Shown: positions 12,803 through 25,201, counted from the stretch's first letter. The stretch is DNA of 64,000 nucleotides from Gracilaria domingensis (GCA_022539475.1 VCMS01000066.1:186001-250000), one strand, 5' to 3'. The notes: generated by a model from the sequence alone, not told the origin. Translations and numbers: made by a program.

Positions 12803-13030
12803 ATGGATGTCGAGGACGTGGAGTCCATCCTCAATGAGGAAATCACTGAAATCCTCTTCAACTACACTGCCGAATACCGCAGCGGTTATATAGACGGAGT
12901 CCGCCACGCTGTTGTACCCATTCGAACAGCGCTACAGGAGCTTCTCACAGCTGCCCAGGTGAATAACACGGGCTCGGTGCCAACTCCACGCTTTGTCCTG
13001 AGAGGGACGCACTCCGCGCCTCGTACCTAG
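12803..13030 (+). CDS. Small acidic hypothetical protein, 75 aa
   Basis: The frame starts MDVEDVESILNEEITEIL and holds GYIDGVRHAVVPIRTAL, which resembles the GFWYGLLVSADAIQRL segment of the ORF at 12373-12585 in spacing of Gly, Ala, Ile and Leu. No known domain is seen. The 5' half is amphipathic and the C-terminus is basic. It could be a second exon or a diverged duplicate of its neighbour. No TATA box is visible immediately upstream. Confidence 0.3.
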   Translation: MDVEDVESILNEEITEILFNYTAEYRSGYIDGVRHAVVPIRTALQELLTAAQVNNTGSVPTPRFVLRGTHSAPRT

Positions 13031-14044
13031 TAGAGTTGACATGGCTGTTAGTGCGCTCTAGCTGAGGCAGAGAATTGTTTTCTGCATAAATCACCATCCC
13101 CACCTGCTTGCACTCCTTCTTTGTTCTTGCGTCGAGGCCTTTCGGGGCTTTACCCAAGTGACGGAGGCCGAACTGATGCTTGGAATAAGCCATGAGACTG
13201 TGTGAGACATTCACTGTGGACTCCGATTCAAGAAAATGCTTTCAAGGTTCATGGTAGGGGCTGGATTCAACCATTTCAAGAAGCCTCCAAGGAGAGAAAT
13301 GGCGATTGTAGATTATCAGTTTAGAGGATGTTTGGTTTTCAGGAAGAGATATCATTGTTCTTCTGTAGATCCTTGGATGCGAGGAATACATTACATGACG
13401 ATCGAGACGAATAAAACATTGCTTTGTAGAAAGTGGCGGACAAGATAAAACCATGGTTTGGAATGTGATATTCGAATAGCCCTTTCATCAAAGGCGTATG
13501 ATTAGCTTAGTTACCAGTTACATAGAATATATCTGTTGTTTCACTTAGTGAGGTGCTTAGGGGTGCAGATTGCAATCAATTGAACAAAATCGAAGTAGTT
13601 TACGAGAAATTTTGTCTCTCTTTGCAATTCCGCCTAACTAGTGTCTAATTGTTTACATTAGGTCTTTGCAGCTCTCAGATCTCAGCAGCGCATTCGGATT
13701 CCCGCGCTATCACGTATCAATGGTTTGGACTCTACGGACGTTTAAAAATCTGCTAATACGTGGACTGAAGTATTCTTCAATGATTTTGTCGTCATTGAAA
13801 TAACTATAGTTTTCCCAAAACATCTCACTTATAAAAGGGTATCCATGAAGATGATGCATGAAACATATTAATCTTCTGCATCAGCAGTTTATTGCGGAAG
13901 TTCTCTAAATTCCTTTACGAACCGTGCGGAAATGTTCAAGATATTTTGTGATAAAGTTTTTTTGTCTTGGAAAGAATGTCACTGAATTCTGCAGCCATGT
14001 CATTAGTTTTCTTAGAACTAACGTGATTATGGGAATTCATTTTG
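13031..14044. other. Gene-free interval
   Basis: Nothing convincing is seen in this AT-richer stretch: no long frame, no repeat and no recognisable RNA gene. Confidence 0.4.
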
Positions 14045-15051
14045 GCATTACGAAAAGCACGTCTGCGGGTAATAGGCAGTGTGGGGCAAACTCGGAAGAG
14101 TGAAACCCACCAGACTGTCCGAAGGTCCGCTCTCGTGAGAGATGGCAGACCAGTGACAGAGCCCTCTGTACCACCGTAACTCGGTTGTAAGGCCGAAGTG
14201 GCAACTGGCTATACCTACAGAGGTGATAGGCCACGTGGTGAGGAAACGATGAGAAACTCCAGAGATGGGGTGGTATCGGCAACGATGAAACACGACCAAC
14301 GACAGGTGTAGTCCCGAGAGGGAAAGCAACAGAAAACAACAACCAAACAACACCCACACGCGACGGGTAGGCCTCCTCGGCACTGTGCCCGGAGCGGGGC
14401 GAGATCCTCCAACGGTAATGCACGGGTTTCCGTAAACACGGCAAAAACTCTATACAGAGTCGGATCACTTCGTAATGTAGTCCTATACCTCCTCGGTACG
14501 ACCCTCAGGTCCCGACATCAACGACAGATGTTCCTCAAAGGTACCGAGAGGGTAGGACCACCGTAACCAGACGTGGCTATACTCGCGAGAGTGATAACCC
14601 ACGTAGGCGGTTGGCGCCAGAGCCTCACTCGTGTAGAGTCCACTCAGGAGAGCGCTACTCGACAAAGAGTTCACTTAGAAGTGCTCGGGTGACTTTACAA
14701 AGGTGCTCGCGACGACGAGGTCGAGCTCACCTAAGTAGGTCTAAACTAACTATGTACACGTGGTGCACACCCGCAGGGGTCCGTACACGTGGCTAGCCCA
14801 GTGTCAGGCACCTCAGGTGCACTACCTATTGTCCCGTAATATGCACACACACGGTGGTGTAGTACACGCGTCCACCTAGCGGTATTGGCCAGCAATGGCA
14901 ACCCTGATTACAGGTAACTGTGGGAAAGCCATTCCAAAAGTAACCGCCAAAATTGGGTCCAACTCATAACTCTTCGAGTGCATCCTCGTATCACTCCCTG
15001 AGTATATGAGGCGCATCATCCTGATAACCACGCAAAATGCGTTGCTCTACA
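14045..15051 (-). repeat. 3' LTR of a second, diverged Ty3-like element
   Basis: On the minus strand it starts with TGTAGAGCAA at 15051, just like the LTR at 9696, and shares ordered short blocks with it over about 850 bp. Overall similarity is low by eye, so it is an older or different subfamily. The purine-rich tract directly outside the TG edge marks it as a 3' LTR. The inner limit near 14045 is approximate. Confidence 0.6.
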
Positions 15052-15064
15052 TCTCCCCCTCCTT
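15052..15064 (-). other. Polypurine tract of the second Ty3-like element
   Basis: On the minus strand the sequence AAGGAGGGGGAGA immediately precedes the TGTAGAGC start of the LTR. A purine run at this position primes plus-strand synthesis in LTR retrotransposons, so the element body lies to the right of 15064. Confidence 0.65.
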
Positions 15065-15229
15065 AGAGCCGAGGACGACTTCGAGGCCTGAAGTTTTGTG
15101 GCGAAACGCAAGACGTAAATACGTCACAATCATGAGCGGTACCAACTCCCTCGGTTTCTATACCTCGCAAGCGCGATACACACTCAAGCGAACAGAGTAT
15201 TCAAGTATCCGAACTCGATCACCAGTACA

Positions 15230-16860
15230 TCATCTGTCATTCCGATGAACCCGAATCAGTTTCCTCATCACCCGACGGGTCAGGCGAGCGCGTCGAACTA
15301 CCCTCAGCCGGGTTCTGCGACGGCTCCACTGCCTCAGTCTCAACGATGGTCCCGGTGAACGTTCCGTTATGGAATTCAGCGCAAGCGATGCCGCTGATGG
15401 CGAACCAAGCTGGTTGGATATCGAAGGATCTCTCGCAGTACCGATCCACCTCCGTGATGCGTTTGCGTTCAGCCGTAGCACCGTTGGTATTCATCCGGTA
15501 GCTGTTAACGATGACCACCTTCTCCTGAGTCGTATGCCGAAAACGGCTCCTCCTACCGTTGCGTGTCTGCCCCGTTAGCGGTAGTGCAATCCTCAGAATG
15601 CGGAAAGTTCTTGTATAGCGATTCGACCGAGCTCCTCCGGTACGATAACCCGCGGAGGGTGAAGAATCTGAACACGCCGCGCGCGGAACACGCGAAGTTG
15701 GCGTACAAGAGACTCCAGTCGGAGTTGCACCTCGGCACCATGGTGTTCCACCGTCATATGGGTTCGCATACTCCGTTTCTACCGTACTTTCCGCGTTGAA
15801 TGGTCCGACTATGAGACAACTTCGACGTTCGACCATGCGCGCGGTACGCTGCGCGATGGCCCCGACCCACATGCAGCAGTTGATGTTGTGCTGGAATCGG
15901 CCCATACTCGAGCGGAAGTCCGTTATCTTCGCCGAAGAACGCATTCCCAAGGGTCGCGTGGCGTTCGTCAACCGCATTCGGTTTGTGAGCGCGGAAAGCT
16001 CGTTCCCCGTCATGGTGGTATCTGATTCCGTACCCGTAATATCGAGCACGCAGAGGTACAGACCGCCAGGCCTTTGGTTGACGGTCCCTCCTCTACCAGA
16101 TTGGTGCGTTGATGTGGAGGTACCCAAAGGGTAGTTTTGCAGAAACTGCCTCCGATGCTTGAGTTACATCGGCTCCCGAAATGATCAGCGATCCGCGTGT
16201 TCAGGATGGTGGGGTCTGGTAGCGGCGAGTGGCGCACGCGTAGCAGCGTTTCTCCTCTGGAGCGCTTACGACAACATACCGTGTTGTAATATTCCGCCGA
16301 TGCTTCCGCAACATTATCCGCTCGCTTGGATTTGCACTCTCCCTTGGGTCCGAAGAAGAAACGTGCTGATGAGACTCCATTACATCTTGGATGCTTACTC
16401 GCATGGAGTCGATTGGGAAACGGTGCCCTGTTCGCAGCGTGGGATAAATGGTCCTCGTCGTCACTACGACCGCTCACCCGGTAGGAGACATCCCACCGAG
16501 CGAGGGATTTCGTTTGTTTACGACCCATGGGAGGGTACGATGACAACTAGCGCTATGCCGAGTGGGCCAGCGAACCAGCCACGGTCGATCCAGACTGTCA
16601 CCCGTTGGGTCATGTTCAGAGTACAACTGGGTCGCCCCCAGTAGATTCTGGAATGATCGAACATGGATAACCGTGGAGAGGCGGCGGGAGCACGTCGTCG
16701 AGATGGTACCAGGAGTTGTCGTGAAAACGACCTTACCCGGCGGCGAATCAGGTGTTGCACGGCCAGCCGCGGGTGGGGGTTTACCCAGGCTCCTGTGGGT
16801 GTGGCAATGTCCGACTCAGCGAGTGTTCCGCTGAGTAGCGTCCGGCCCCTGTAGCCGCTT
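15230..16860 (+). other. Decayed internal ORF region of the second Ty3-like element (FVYDPWEG family)
   Basis: Several protein-like stretches lie on the plus strand, antisense to the LTR at 15051. The FVYDPWEG motif near 16.51 kb matches the ORF fragment at the left edge of the window. No known domain is recognised. The region is heavily decayed. A 296-codon open frame also exists on the minus strand (15237-16127) but shows no family features. Confidence 0.4.
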
Positions 16861-16903
16861 ACCTTCCTTCGGTCTTCTCCGGGCCCCGCACAGCTCCGGT
16901 CGC

Positions 16904-17004
16904 NNNNNNNNNNNNNNNNNNNNNNNNNNNNNNNNNNNNNNNNNNNNNNNNNNNNNNNNNNNNNNNNNNNNNNNNNNNNNNNNNNNNNNNNNNNNNNNNN
17001 NNNN
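16904..17004. other. Assembly gap of 101 N
   Basis: A run of N separates the Ty3-like remnant from the copia block. It falls exactly where the left edge of the duplicated copia unit begins, so it is probably a repeat-induced scaffold join. Confidence 0.95.
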
Positions 17005-18179
17005 GGTAAACAACAAACAGCAAACAACAACAAACAAACAACAAACAACAATAACAACAAACAACAACAACAATAAAGATGAATAGTCGGGTGCAAAAGG
17101 AACTAAGATTCCTGGTACCCTAGGGAGTCGGACCCCTGACCCCCGGAGACTCTCCGGGTAAGAAACGACTTCTGCAGTCTACCTCCTCCTGCGTTCTGGA
17201 GAAGGTGCGTCGCTCTCTACGAGACTTCCAGAGGATGGTTAATGACCGAAGATATGCCTTCACCAAGTAAAACCCTCTCTGGTCTCTTGCAAGAACTTGC
17301 GCGACCCTGAAACTGCAGGTACTATGACAAACCGAGGTACGCTTCTAGCAAGCAAACAATGAAGTTCACAAGCGGCCTGATCCTAAAAAGGAGGTCAGCC
17401 TACGACACGTCGCCTCCCCGCACCACCGAAGCAGTACGGATCAAAAGCTCGTTTCAGTTTGCCTTCGCCACAGATCAAGAACCCAACACAAAGTCAGGTC
17501 AGCAACAATAAAGGTGGACCACCTCCTGTCCAGTGCAGTACGTCACGGCACCCCGTCCACAAATGCCCCCGCGAAGAATACCAGGTCTTTCGACCGACAC
17601 CGTTATCTGCCCCTAAGGACCGGTGGGAAACTCGCAAGACGGAACAAATGCTTTGGTTCAAGCCGCCAGACTAACGTCCCCGATTGCTCGGATCAACCGC
17701 TCGTCGCACCGAAACTCAAGTGATCACCACACCTGCCGAGCACACACGCAGTGCACGGACTTCAACAGAAACGAATGCTGAGCACAACACACAAGTGCAC
17801 AGACTTCAACAACACAAGGTCCTCAACCTCTCGGATCAGAACCCACAAAGACAACGTGGGGATCCCAACAATAATAACAGAGGGAGACCAAACGAAGCGG
17901 ATAGCGATCGACAACACGGGCAACAACGAGCGCCCAAACACAATCACGATAGAAAGTCAACGTCGAACCACCACCAACAAAACGCCCTCAGGGAGGAACG
18001 AACGACCGAAAGAAGAAAGTCAACACCGACCAACGATACGGTCAACACACCCGACGCAACGGAGAAGGGAACGAAAGGGAAAACAGCGAAGCGGATGAAC
18101 GGCGGTGAGGGAGAGCGGCGAGAATCAGCGGCGAGAGGGAACGATAACGGCAGAGGTCAGCGGGGCTGGGCCCATAACC
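17005..18179 (-). mobile_element. Copia leader region, first copy
   Basis: It is nearly identical to 23241-24415, which lies between the LTR and gag of the copia element to the right. A hydrophilic plus-strand frame of about 175 codons here is an antisense shadow. The primer-binding site is at 18164-18179. The rest of this copy is lost at the assembly gap. Confidence 0.75.
18164..18179 (-). other. Primer-binding site of copia type
   Basis: On the minus strand, GGTTATGGGCCCAGCC directly follows the LTR end. This matches the initiator tRNA-Met half-molecule primer site known from Drosophila copia (pairing with an internal part of the tRNA rather than its 3' end). Recognition is from memory of the family. 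Confidence 0.7.
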
Positions 18180-18961
18180 TGATAGAGGTTGAAGCTGAAA
18201 GGGAAGGTTGAAGAAGGGATAGGGGAATGAAGGGAAGTTCGCCAGCTCTGGCACGGATTTACTTGGAGGTGCTCGAGTCACCGCTTATATAGAACTACTT
18301 TGCGCAACCATCGCACAACTCCAACTCCAAGCAATACCTAAACCACTAGCTAGAGACACCCAATACTACCAATCATCTTCTAACATAACATGGTAACACT
18401 GCCACACTATCATGACAGCTTACAACAACAAAGCACAACAACGCACAACAGTGCACAACCGTGCACATCAATTACGTGCCTACACATAACCATGACCATG
18501 CACAGATTCACATAGTGCCAACACACTGTAATCCGTACACGCCACCATAACAGTTACGTACAAGCTCACCAACTAACACGTCACCACAAACTCACTCCAA
18601 GTCCTACGTCACCAACAATACCACAGTGTAAACCTCTTGACAGCGCATCTACTCTTCACCATAGTGCCAAAGTCACATGAAGCTGTCCTACATGTCCACG
18701 TACATACGTGTGTACCCTGTGCATCATGTACAGTATGCCCAGTGTACTAGCTACACACGTGTACCCGGAAACAACCCATTAGCGCCACAACACTTGTACC
18801 AACCACAATGCATATGACCATTTGCAGTAGCCAATCACAAGCCCGTTTCACGTTGAGTTTGCGCACAGGCGCATATGCGCTTTTCCAACGGCACCCTCCA
18901 AAACAGCCCATGCTCCCCAGCACTTTTGGTTTTCAGTGATAGCGCAGGGTCAACATCCAAC
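18180..18961 (-). repeat. Copia LTR, minus orientation, first copy (782 bp)
   Basis: It begins TGTTGGATGTTGACCC at 18961 and ends in CA before the primer-binding site. It is the inverse of the LTR at 19707-20484 and nearly identical to 24416-25201. A TATATAAG core lies near the middle of the promoter half. Confidence 0.9.
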
Positions 18962-19706
18962 ACGAGGAAGTGCTCACGCATGTACCGTATCGTCAGGCGA
19001 TTGGCTGCCGCATGTATCTCTCTGTGGGAACTCGTCCGGACATCTCAAATGCTGTGGCTTAGCTGGCCAAGTATGTTGAGAAGCCAGGAAACACTCACTG
19101 GAAGGCGGTCAAGCGTGTTCTTCGCTACCTCAATGGCACCACCACGTTCGGGCTGACGTATGGCTTCAGCACCGATTTGCAACTGCACGGCTATGTGGAC
19201 TCTGACTGGGCTGGCGACGTTGCCAAGCGCAAGTCCACTAGGGATACTTGTTCATGATGTGCGGTGGTGCTGTGTCGTGGTCGTCTCGTCAACAGGAGAT
19301 AGTTGCTCTGTCGAGTGCGGAGGCTGAGTACGTGAGCTTGTGCTCTGGCACCAAGGAGGCGATCTGGCTTAGGCGACTTTGGAACGGCATTGGCAGTGTG
19401 ATTGGCATGGAAGCAGACGGGTCTGTGAAGCTGCTGGTTGACCCAGCTCCCATATATGTTGACAACCAGGGCAGCATTGACCTTGCTCGAAATGGAGTGG
19501 TGAACAGGAGAACCAAACACATTGAGATTCGGTTCCACTGCACTCAAGAAGCTCTGCAGGCCAAGTCGATTGCACTGTTCTACTGCCCGACAGATTCCAT
19601 GGTTGCGTGCATGCTGAATAAGCCGCTTACCCGTGTAAAGCACGAGAGGTTCCGCGAAGCCGGTGGTGTGATCCACATAGAAGTTTGAAGCCAGTGACAG
19701 AGGGGG
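18962..19706 (+). mobile_element. Copia RNase H end and polypurine tract, plus orientation
   Basis: It encodes the end of copia pol: GYVDSDWAGD, the SSAEAEYVSL block, DNQGSIDLARN and RTKHIEIRFH, which are diagnostic of Ty1/copia RNase H. The frame ends before AGAGGGGG, the polypurine tract adjoining the LTR at 19707. This is a partial, broken piece, fused at 18961 to an LTR in the opposite orientation. Confidence 0.88.
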
Positions 19707-20484
19707 TGTTGGATGTTGACCCTGTTCTGTCACTGAAAACCAAAAGTGCTGGGGAGCATGGGCTGTTTTGGGGGTGCCGTTGGAAATCCGCATATGCGCC
19801 TCTGATCAAACTCAACGTGAAACGGACTTCTGATTGGTTACTGCAAATGGTCATATGCATTGTGGTTCATACAAGTGTCGTGGCGCTAATGGATTGTTTC
19901 CGGGTACACGTGTGTAGCTAGTACACTGGGCATATTGTACATGATGCACGGGTACACACGTATGTACGTGGACATGTAGGACAGTTTGTGTAACTTGGGC
20001 ACTATGGTGAAGAGTGATGCGATGTCAAGAGGATTACAGTGTGGTGTTGTTGGTGACGTAGGACTTGGAGTGAGTTTGTGGTGAAGTGTTGTTGGTGAGG
20101 TTGTACGTAACTGTTATGATGTGGTGTAGGATTAGAGTGTGTTGGCACTATGTGAATCTGTGCATGGTCATGGTTTTGTGTAGGCACGTAACTTGATGTG
20201 CACGGTTGTGCACTGTTGTGCGTTGTTGTGCTTTGTTGTTGTAAGCTGTCATGATAGTGTGGAGTGTTACCATGTTATGTTAGAAGATGATTGGTAGTAT
20301 TGAGTGTCTCTAGCTAGTGGTTTAGGTATTGCTTGGAGTTGGAGGTTTGCGATGGTTGCGCAAAGTAGTTCTATATAAGCGGTGACTCGAGCACCTCCAA
20401 GTAAATTCCGAGCCAGAGCTGGCGAACTTCCCTTCATTCCCCTATCCTTTCTTCCACCTTCCCTTTCAGCTTCAACTTCTATCA
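19707..20484 (+). repeat. Copia 3' LTR, plus orientation (778 bp)
   Basis: It starts TGTTGGATG directly after the polypurine tract and ends CTATCA, with canonical TG and CA ends. A TATATAAG promoter box lies at about 20374. It is nearly identical to the LTR at 26186-26972 and to the inverted copies, so insertion or duplication was recent. Confidence 0.9.
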
Positions 20485-22048
20485 CACCCTCGATCTGCGG
20501 AAGCCTCTTGCAACCACACGAGCCTTGTAACGCACGGTCGGTTCACCAGATGACGATGCCTCATACTTCGCACATATACCCACTTGACGAAATCACGTTG
20601 CTGTCTGCTGGCCTTGGCACTAGATCCATGTGTCATGCTCCATCAATGACTCGTACTCACTCTTCATCGCCTTCTTCCAAGCTTCGGAATCAGGACGTGA
20701 CACTGCGTCACCGTACGACGAAGGAGTATCATCACTGGCTGTAAGGAAAGCACTGCACCACGCCACCACGAGGATGCGTCTTTCTCTGACGTGTGGATCT
20801 ACGAAGGGGCTGCGTCTCTGTCCCTTCCGGCTCATCTTGTGGAACTGGTGTGGTGTCTTCATCCGTACTGGCATTCGTGGTACTCTCATGAGAAGCTGGT
20901 GCAGAAGGGTCATCTTCAGAATGATCGGCGGATGTGTCGGAGGTTGAGGCTTCAGCAGATCTCGACTTGTCAACCAAGTCGATATCCGCATAGTCCTCGT
21001 CTTCAGAGTGCTCGTCACTTTCAGTTGCAGAGCAATCGTCAAACCTCACATCTCGTGACACAATCACCTTCTTCTTCTGGCTGTCCCACAACTTGTACCC
21101 GTGGGAGCCTGAAGTGTACCCAATGAAGATGGCCTCCACTGCACGCTCTTCCAGCTTCTTCAACTTGTGATCAACCACCTTGTACCAGCAACGGCTACCA
21201 AACACACGCAGATTGCTCAGATCAGGCTTCTGTCCATGCCACAGCTCAAACGGCGTCACGTCACTCGGAAGCGCTTTGCAGGTCACTCTGTTGCGCACAT
21301 ACACAGAAACATTCAGAGCCTCAGCCCAAAAGCTTTTTGGCACATTCTTGTGATGCAACATTGACCTGACCAAGTCTATGAGTGTGCGGTTGAACCTCTC
21401 GGCAAGCCCGTTCTGCTGTGGATTGTAAGGCACAGTTCGCTGATGCTCAATACTGTACTGCTCAAGCTTTTCGGAGAACCGATTGGACAAGTACTCACCA
21501 CCATTGTCAGTGCGCAATGCACGCAACACACTCTTGCGAGCGGTGATGGTTAACACTTTCCTGCCCATCTGGTTCTCCACAAATTTGAGCCACTTGATGA
21601 ACATCCGGAACACCTCATCCTTCGTCTTGAGCATGTACAAGAAGCAGTAGCGGCTGTGGTCATCGATGAATGTGACAAAGTAGTGCGAGCCTCCCAAGGA
21701 CTTCACGTTCACTGGACCCGATATATCAGAGTGTACCAGGTCCAGTACGTGTTCAGCTCGTTCCCCCCCTTGCTTGGGAGTCGGGGCACGGGTTGCTTTG
21801 CCCACTACACAAGAGCCGCACACATCCAGCTTCTGAGCCACATCCACATTCAGACCTGACACAACACCATTTCGAGCCATCTGCTTGATGCCTTCCACAT
21901 TCACATGAGCCATTCGAGCATGCCAAAGAGACAAGTCTGACACAAGGCACTGTCCGTATCCGTGAACTGATCTGCAGCAGTGCAAAGGTAGTACAGGTCT
22001 TTGACGCGGCGCCCGACGGCAACCACTTTTGACCCCTTGTACACACAT
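20485..22048 (-). mobile_element. Integrase and partial reverse transcriptase of the copia element
   Basis: Integrase features include LWHARMAHV (the GAG-pre-integrase HHCC module), HSDISGPV, FIDDHSRYCF, LRTDNGGEY and the PQQNGLAERFNRTL block. The beginning of the copia-type reverse transcriptase (EAWKKAMKSEYESL) follows, and then the element is cut off. The region is part of a broken element. Confidence 0.9.
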
Positions 22049-23240
22049 ACCTTTTCTTTGTCAAACACTACCGTGCAGTTCAAATTACAAATCTGCGACA
22101 CTGACAACAGGTGGTACCGCAAGTTAGGCACGTGCACCACTTGCTTCAGCTTGCACTCACGTTTGGACCCTTCCACAGTCAGATCGAGCTCCACACTTCC
22201 GTGACCAACAGACTGCAACTTGGAATCATTGCCGATACTCACACCCGACGACACCTTTGTCTCGTACGTTTGGAACATTGAGTCATCATAAGTCATGTGC
22301 GCAGTAGCTCCAGAGTCAACAATCCAGTCACTGTTAGTGGCCTTGTCGGCACCATTCGCAATGAGGCATACAAAGTCAGAATCGCTGCCGCCCGTACCTT
22401 GCTCATCGTTGAGCGCGGTATGTACACTTGGGTGAGCAGCATCGATCTGATCCTTGTTAGCCCCATCACGTTGCTTCTTGAAACAGTTCTTCTGGATATG
22501 ACCCTTTATGCCACAATAGTAACACACAACCGACTTCAATGACTTCCTACGAAACTGGCGTCCCACGAGTGCAGCATCAACACCGGACTCCTCCTTGGCA
22601 CGATCACTCATACGTTGCTCTTCTTGCAATAGACGGCTCTTCACAAACTCCATAGTGAGTTGGCGATCTCCGATCGTGGTGTCAATTGCAACAATGAGGT
22701 GCTCAAAACGATCCGGAAGTCCACATAGAGCAGCCATAGCAATGTCCTCTTCTTCAACGTTGACGTCCATACTCTTGAGGTCGGAGGCCAAGTGCCGAAC
22801 ACGATTGATGAATTGCAACATCTTCTCGTCCTCGCGCATTTTGACAGAGTAGAAAGCACGTCTGGCGTTGATTCGGTTCAGAAGAGTCTTACGTTGAAAC
22901 ACATTGCAAATGGCCTTCCATGCGTCAGCAGCAGTCTCGATGTCTCGAATGTGATCCAAGTGCTCGTCGGCAAGCGTGAGTCCAATGATAGCTCTAGCCC
23001 TTTCGTCGCGGATTTGCCACTTTACCAGTTCCTCTTCATCCGTGGGTGCAGAAGTGGTGAGATGGTTCTTGAGGTCTTTCAGTGCAAGTACATACTGAAT
23101 CTTCTGCTTCCAAGTATGGAAGTTATCCTCACCCAACTTCTCGATCTTGAGCCCACTAAACGAGTCCATGATGTAAGAGAGGAACTGCAGCGAACCAGAT
23201 AATGCGGTGGCAGACAGGCGGCAATAGCAAACGACAGCGG
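21901..23240 (-). mobile_element. Gag and protease of the copia element
   Basis: Gag has the typical copia start (LGEDNFHTWKQKIQYVL), a CCHC zinc knuckle (CYYCGIKGHIQKNC) and, after it, the aspartic protease site WIVDSGATAHMT. The order gag, knuckle, protease, integrase is the Ty1/copia order. The region is part of a broken element. Confidence 0.9.
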
Positions 23241-24415
23241 TAAACAACAACAGCAAACAACAACAACAAACAACAACAAACAACAATAACAACAAACAAC
23301 AACAACAATAAAGATGAATAGTCGGGTGCAAAAGGAACTAAGATTCCTGGTACCCTAGGGAGTCGGACCCCTGACCCCCGGAGACTCTCCGGGTAAGAAA
23401 CGACTTCTGCAGTCTACCTCCTTCTGCGTTCTAGGAGAAGGTGCGTCGCTCTCTACGAGACTTCCAGAGGATGGTTAATGACCGAAGATATGCCTTCACC
23501 AAGTAAAACCCTCTCTGGTCTCTTGCAAGAACTTGCGCGACCCTGAAACTGCAGGTACTATGACAAACCGAGGTACGCTTCTAGCAAGCAAACAATGAAG
23601 TTCACAAGCGGCCTGATCCTAAAAAGGAGGTCAGCCTACGACACGTCGCCTCCCCGCACCACCAGAGCAGTACGGATCAAAAGCTCGTTTCAGTTTGCCT
23701 TCGCCACAGATCAAGAACCCAACACAAAGTCAGGTCAGCAACAATAAAGGTGGACCACCTCCTGTCCAGTGCAGTACGTCACGGCACCCCGTCCACAAAT
23801 GCCCCCGCGAAGAATACCAGGTCTTTCGAGCGACACCGTTATCTGCCCCTAAGGACCGGTGGGAAACTCGCAAGACGGAACAAATGCTTTGGTTCAAGCC
23901 GCCAGACTAACGTCTCCGATTGCTCGGATCAACCGCTCGTCGCACCGAAACTCAAGTGATCACCACACCTGCCGAGCACACACGCAGTGCACGGACTTCA
24001 ACAGAAACGAATGCTGAGCACAACACACAAGTGCACAGACTTCAACAACACAAGGTCCTCAACCTCTCGAATCAGAACCCACAAAGACGACGTGGGGATC
24101 CCAACAATAATAACAGAGGGAGACCAAACGAAGCGGATAGCGATCGACAACACGGGCAACAACGAGCGCCCAAACACAATCACGATAGAAAGTCAACGTC
24201 GAACCACCACCAACAAAACGCCCTCAGGGAGGAACGTAAGACCGAAAGAAGAAAGTCAACACCGACCAACGATACGGTCAACACACCCGACGCAACGGAG
24301 AAGGGAACGAAAGGGAAAACAGCGAAGCGGATGAACGGCGGTGAGGGAGAGCGGCGAGAATCAGCGGCGAGAGGGAACGATAACGGCAGAGGTCAGCGGG
24401 GCTGGGCCCATAACC
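23241..24415 (-). mobile_element. Copia leader region, second copy
   Basis: About 1.2 kb lies between the primer-binding site and gag, unusually long for a copia leader. It is nearly identical to 17005-18179. CA-rich and GA-rich stretches dominate. Plus-strand frames here (23695-24447) are shadows without domain support. Confidence 0.75.
24400..24415 (-). other. Primer-binding site of copia type, second copy
   Basis: The same GGTTATGGGCCCAGCC sequence as at 18164-18179, directly after the LTR end on the minus strand. Confidence 0.7.
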
Positions 24416-25201
24416 TGTTAGAGGTTGAAGCTGAAAGGGAAGGCTGAAGAAAGAATAGGGGAATGAAGGGAAGTTCGCCAGCTCTGGCTCGGAATTTACT
24501 TGGAGGCGCTCGAGTCACCGCTTATATAGAACTACTTTGCGCAACCATCGCATACCTCCAACTCCAAGCAATACCTAAACCACTAGCTAGAGACACTCAA
24601 TACTACCAATCATCTTCTAACATAACATGGTAACACTTCCACACTATCATGACAGCTTACAACAACTAAGCACAACAACGCACAACACTGCACAACGGTG
24701 CACATCAAGTTACGTGCCTACACATAACCATGACCATGCACAGATTCACATAGTGCCAACACACTGTAATCCGTACCTGCCACCATAACAGTTACGTACA
24801 AGCTCACCAACTAACACGTCACCACAAACTCACTCTAAGTCCTACGTCACCAACAATACCACAGTGTAAACCTCTTGACAGCGCATCTACTCTTCACCAT
24901 AGTGCCAAAGTCACATCAAGCTGTCCTACATGTCCACGTACATACGTGTGTACCCTGTGCATCATGTACAGCATGCCCAGTGTATTAGCTACACACGTGT
25001 ACCCCGGAAACAACCCATTAGCGCCACAACACTTGTACCAACCACAATGCATATGACCATTTGCAGTAGCCAATCAGAAGCCCGTTTCACGTTGAGTTTG
25101 CTCAGAGGCGCATATGCGCTTTTCCAACGGCACCCTCCAAAACAGCCCATGCTCCCCAGCACTTTTGGTTTTCAGTGACAGCACAGGGTCAACATCCAAC
25201 A
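24416..25201 (-). repeat. Copia 5' LTR, minus orientation (786 bp)
   Basis: It has TGTTGG at 25201 and CA at 24416, and is nearly identical to 18180-18961. It serves as the 5' LTR of the truncated minus-strand element. Confidence 0.9.

Larger units (their letters stand above)
20485..25201 (-). mobile_element. Ty1/copia retrotransposon, minus orientation, truncated and broken
   Basis: On the minus strand: LTR 25201-24416, primer-binding site 24415-24400, leader, gag, protease, integrase and the start of reverse transcriptase. The piece ends within the reverse transcriptase, where it abuts the plus-strand LTR ending at 20484; RNase H and its own 3' LTR are absent. A few breaks are present. LTR similarity to the other copies is very high, so it is young. 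Confidence 0.9.

Noticed and set aside
15237-16127. 296-codon minus-strand open frame
   Set aside because: Long but Arg/Thr/Ser-rich, without any domain, and antisense to the region sharing FVYDPWEG with the left edge; likely a stop-poor shadow.
17684-18211. 175-codon hydrophilic plus-strand frame (and its copy at 23920-24447)
   Set aside because: Lies in the copia leader, antisense to the element, with low-complexity Asn/Gln/Arg content.
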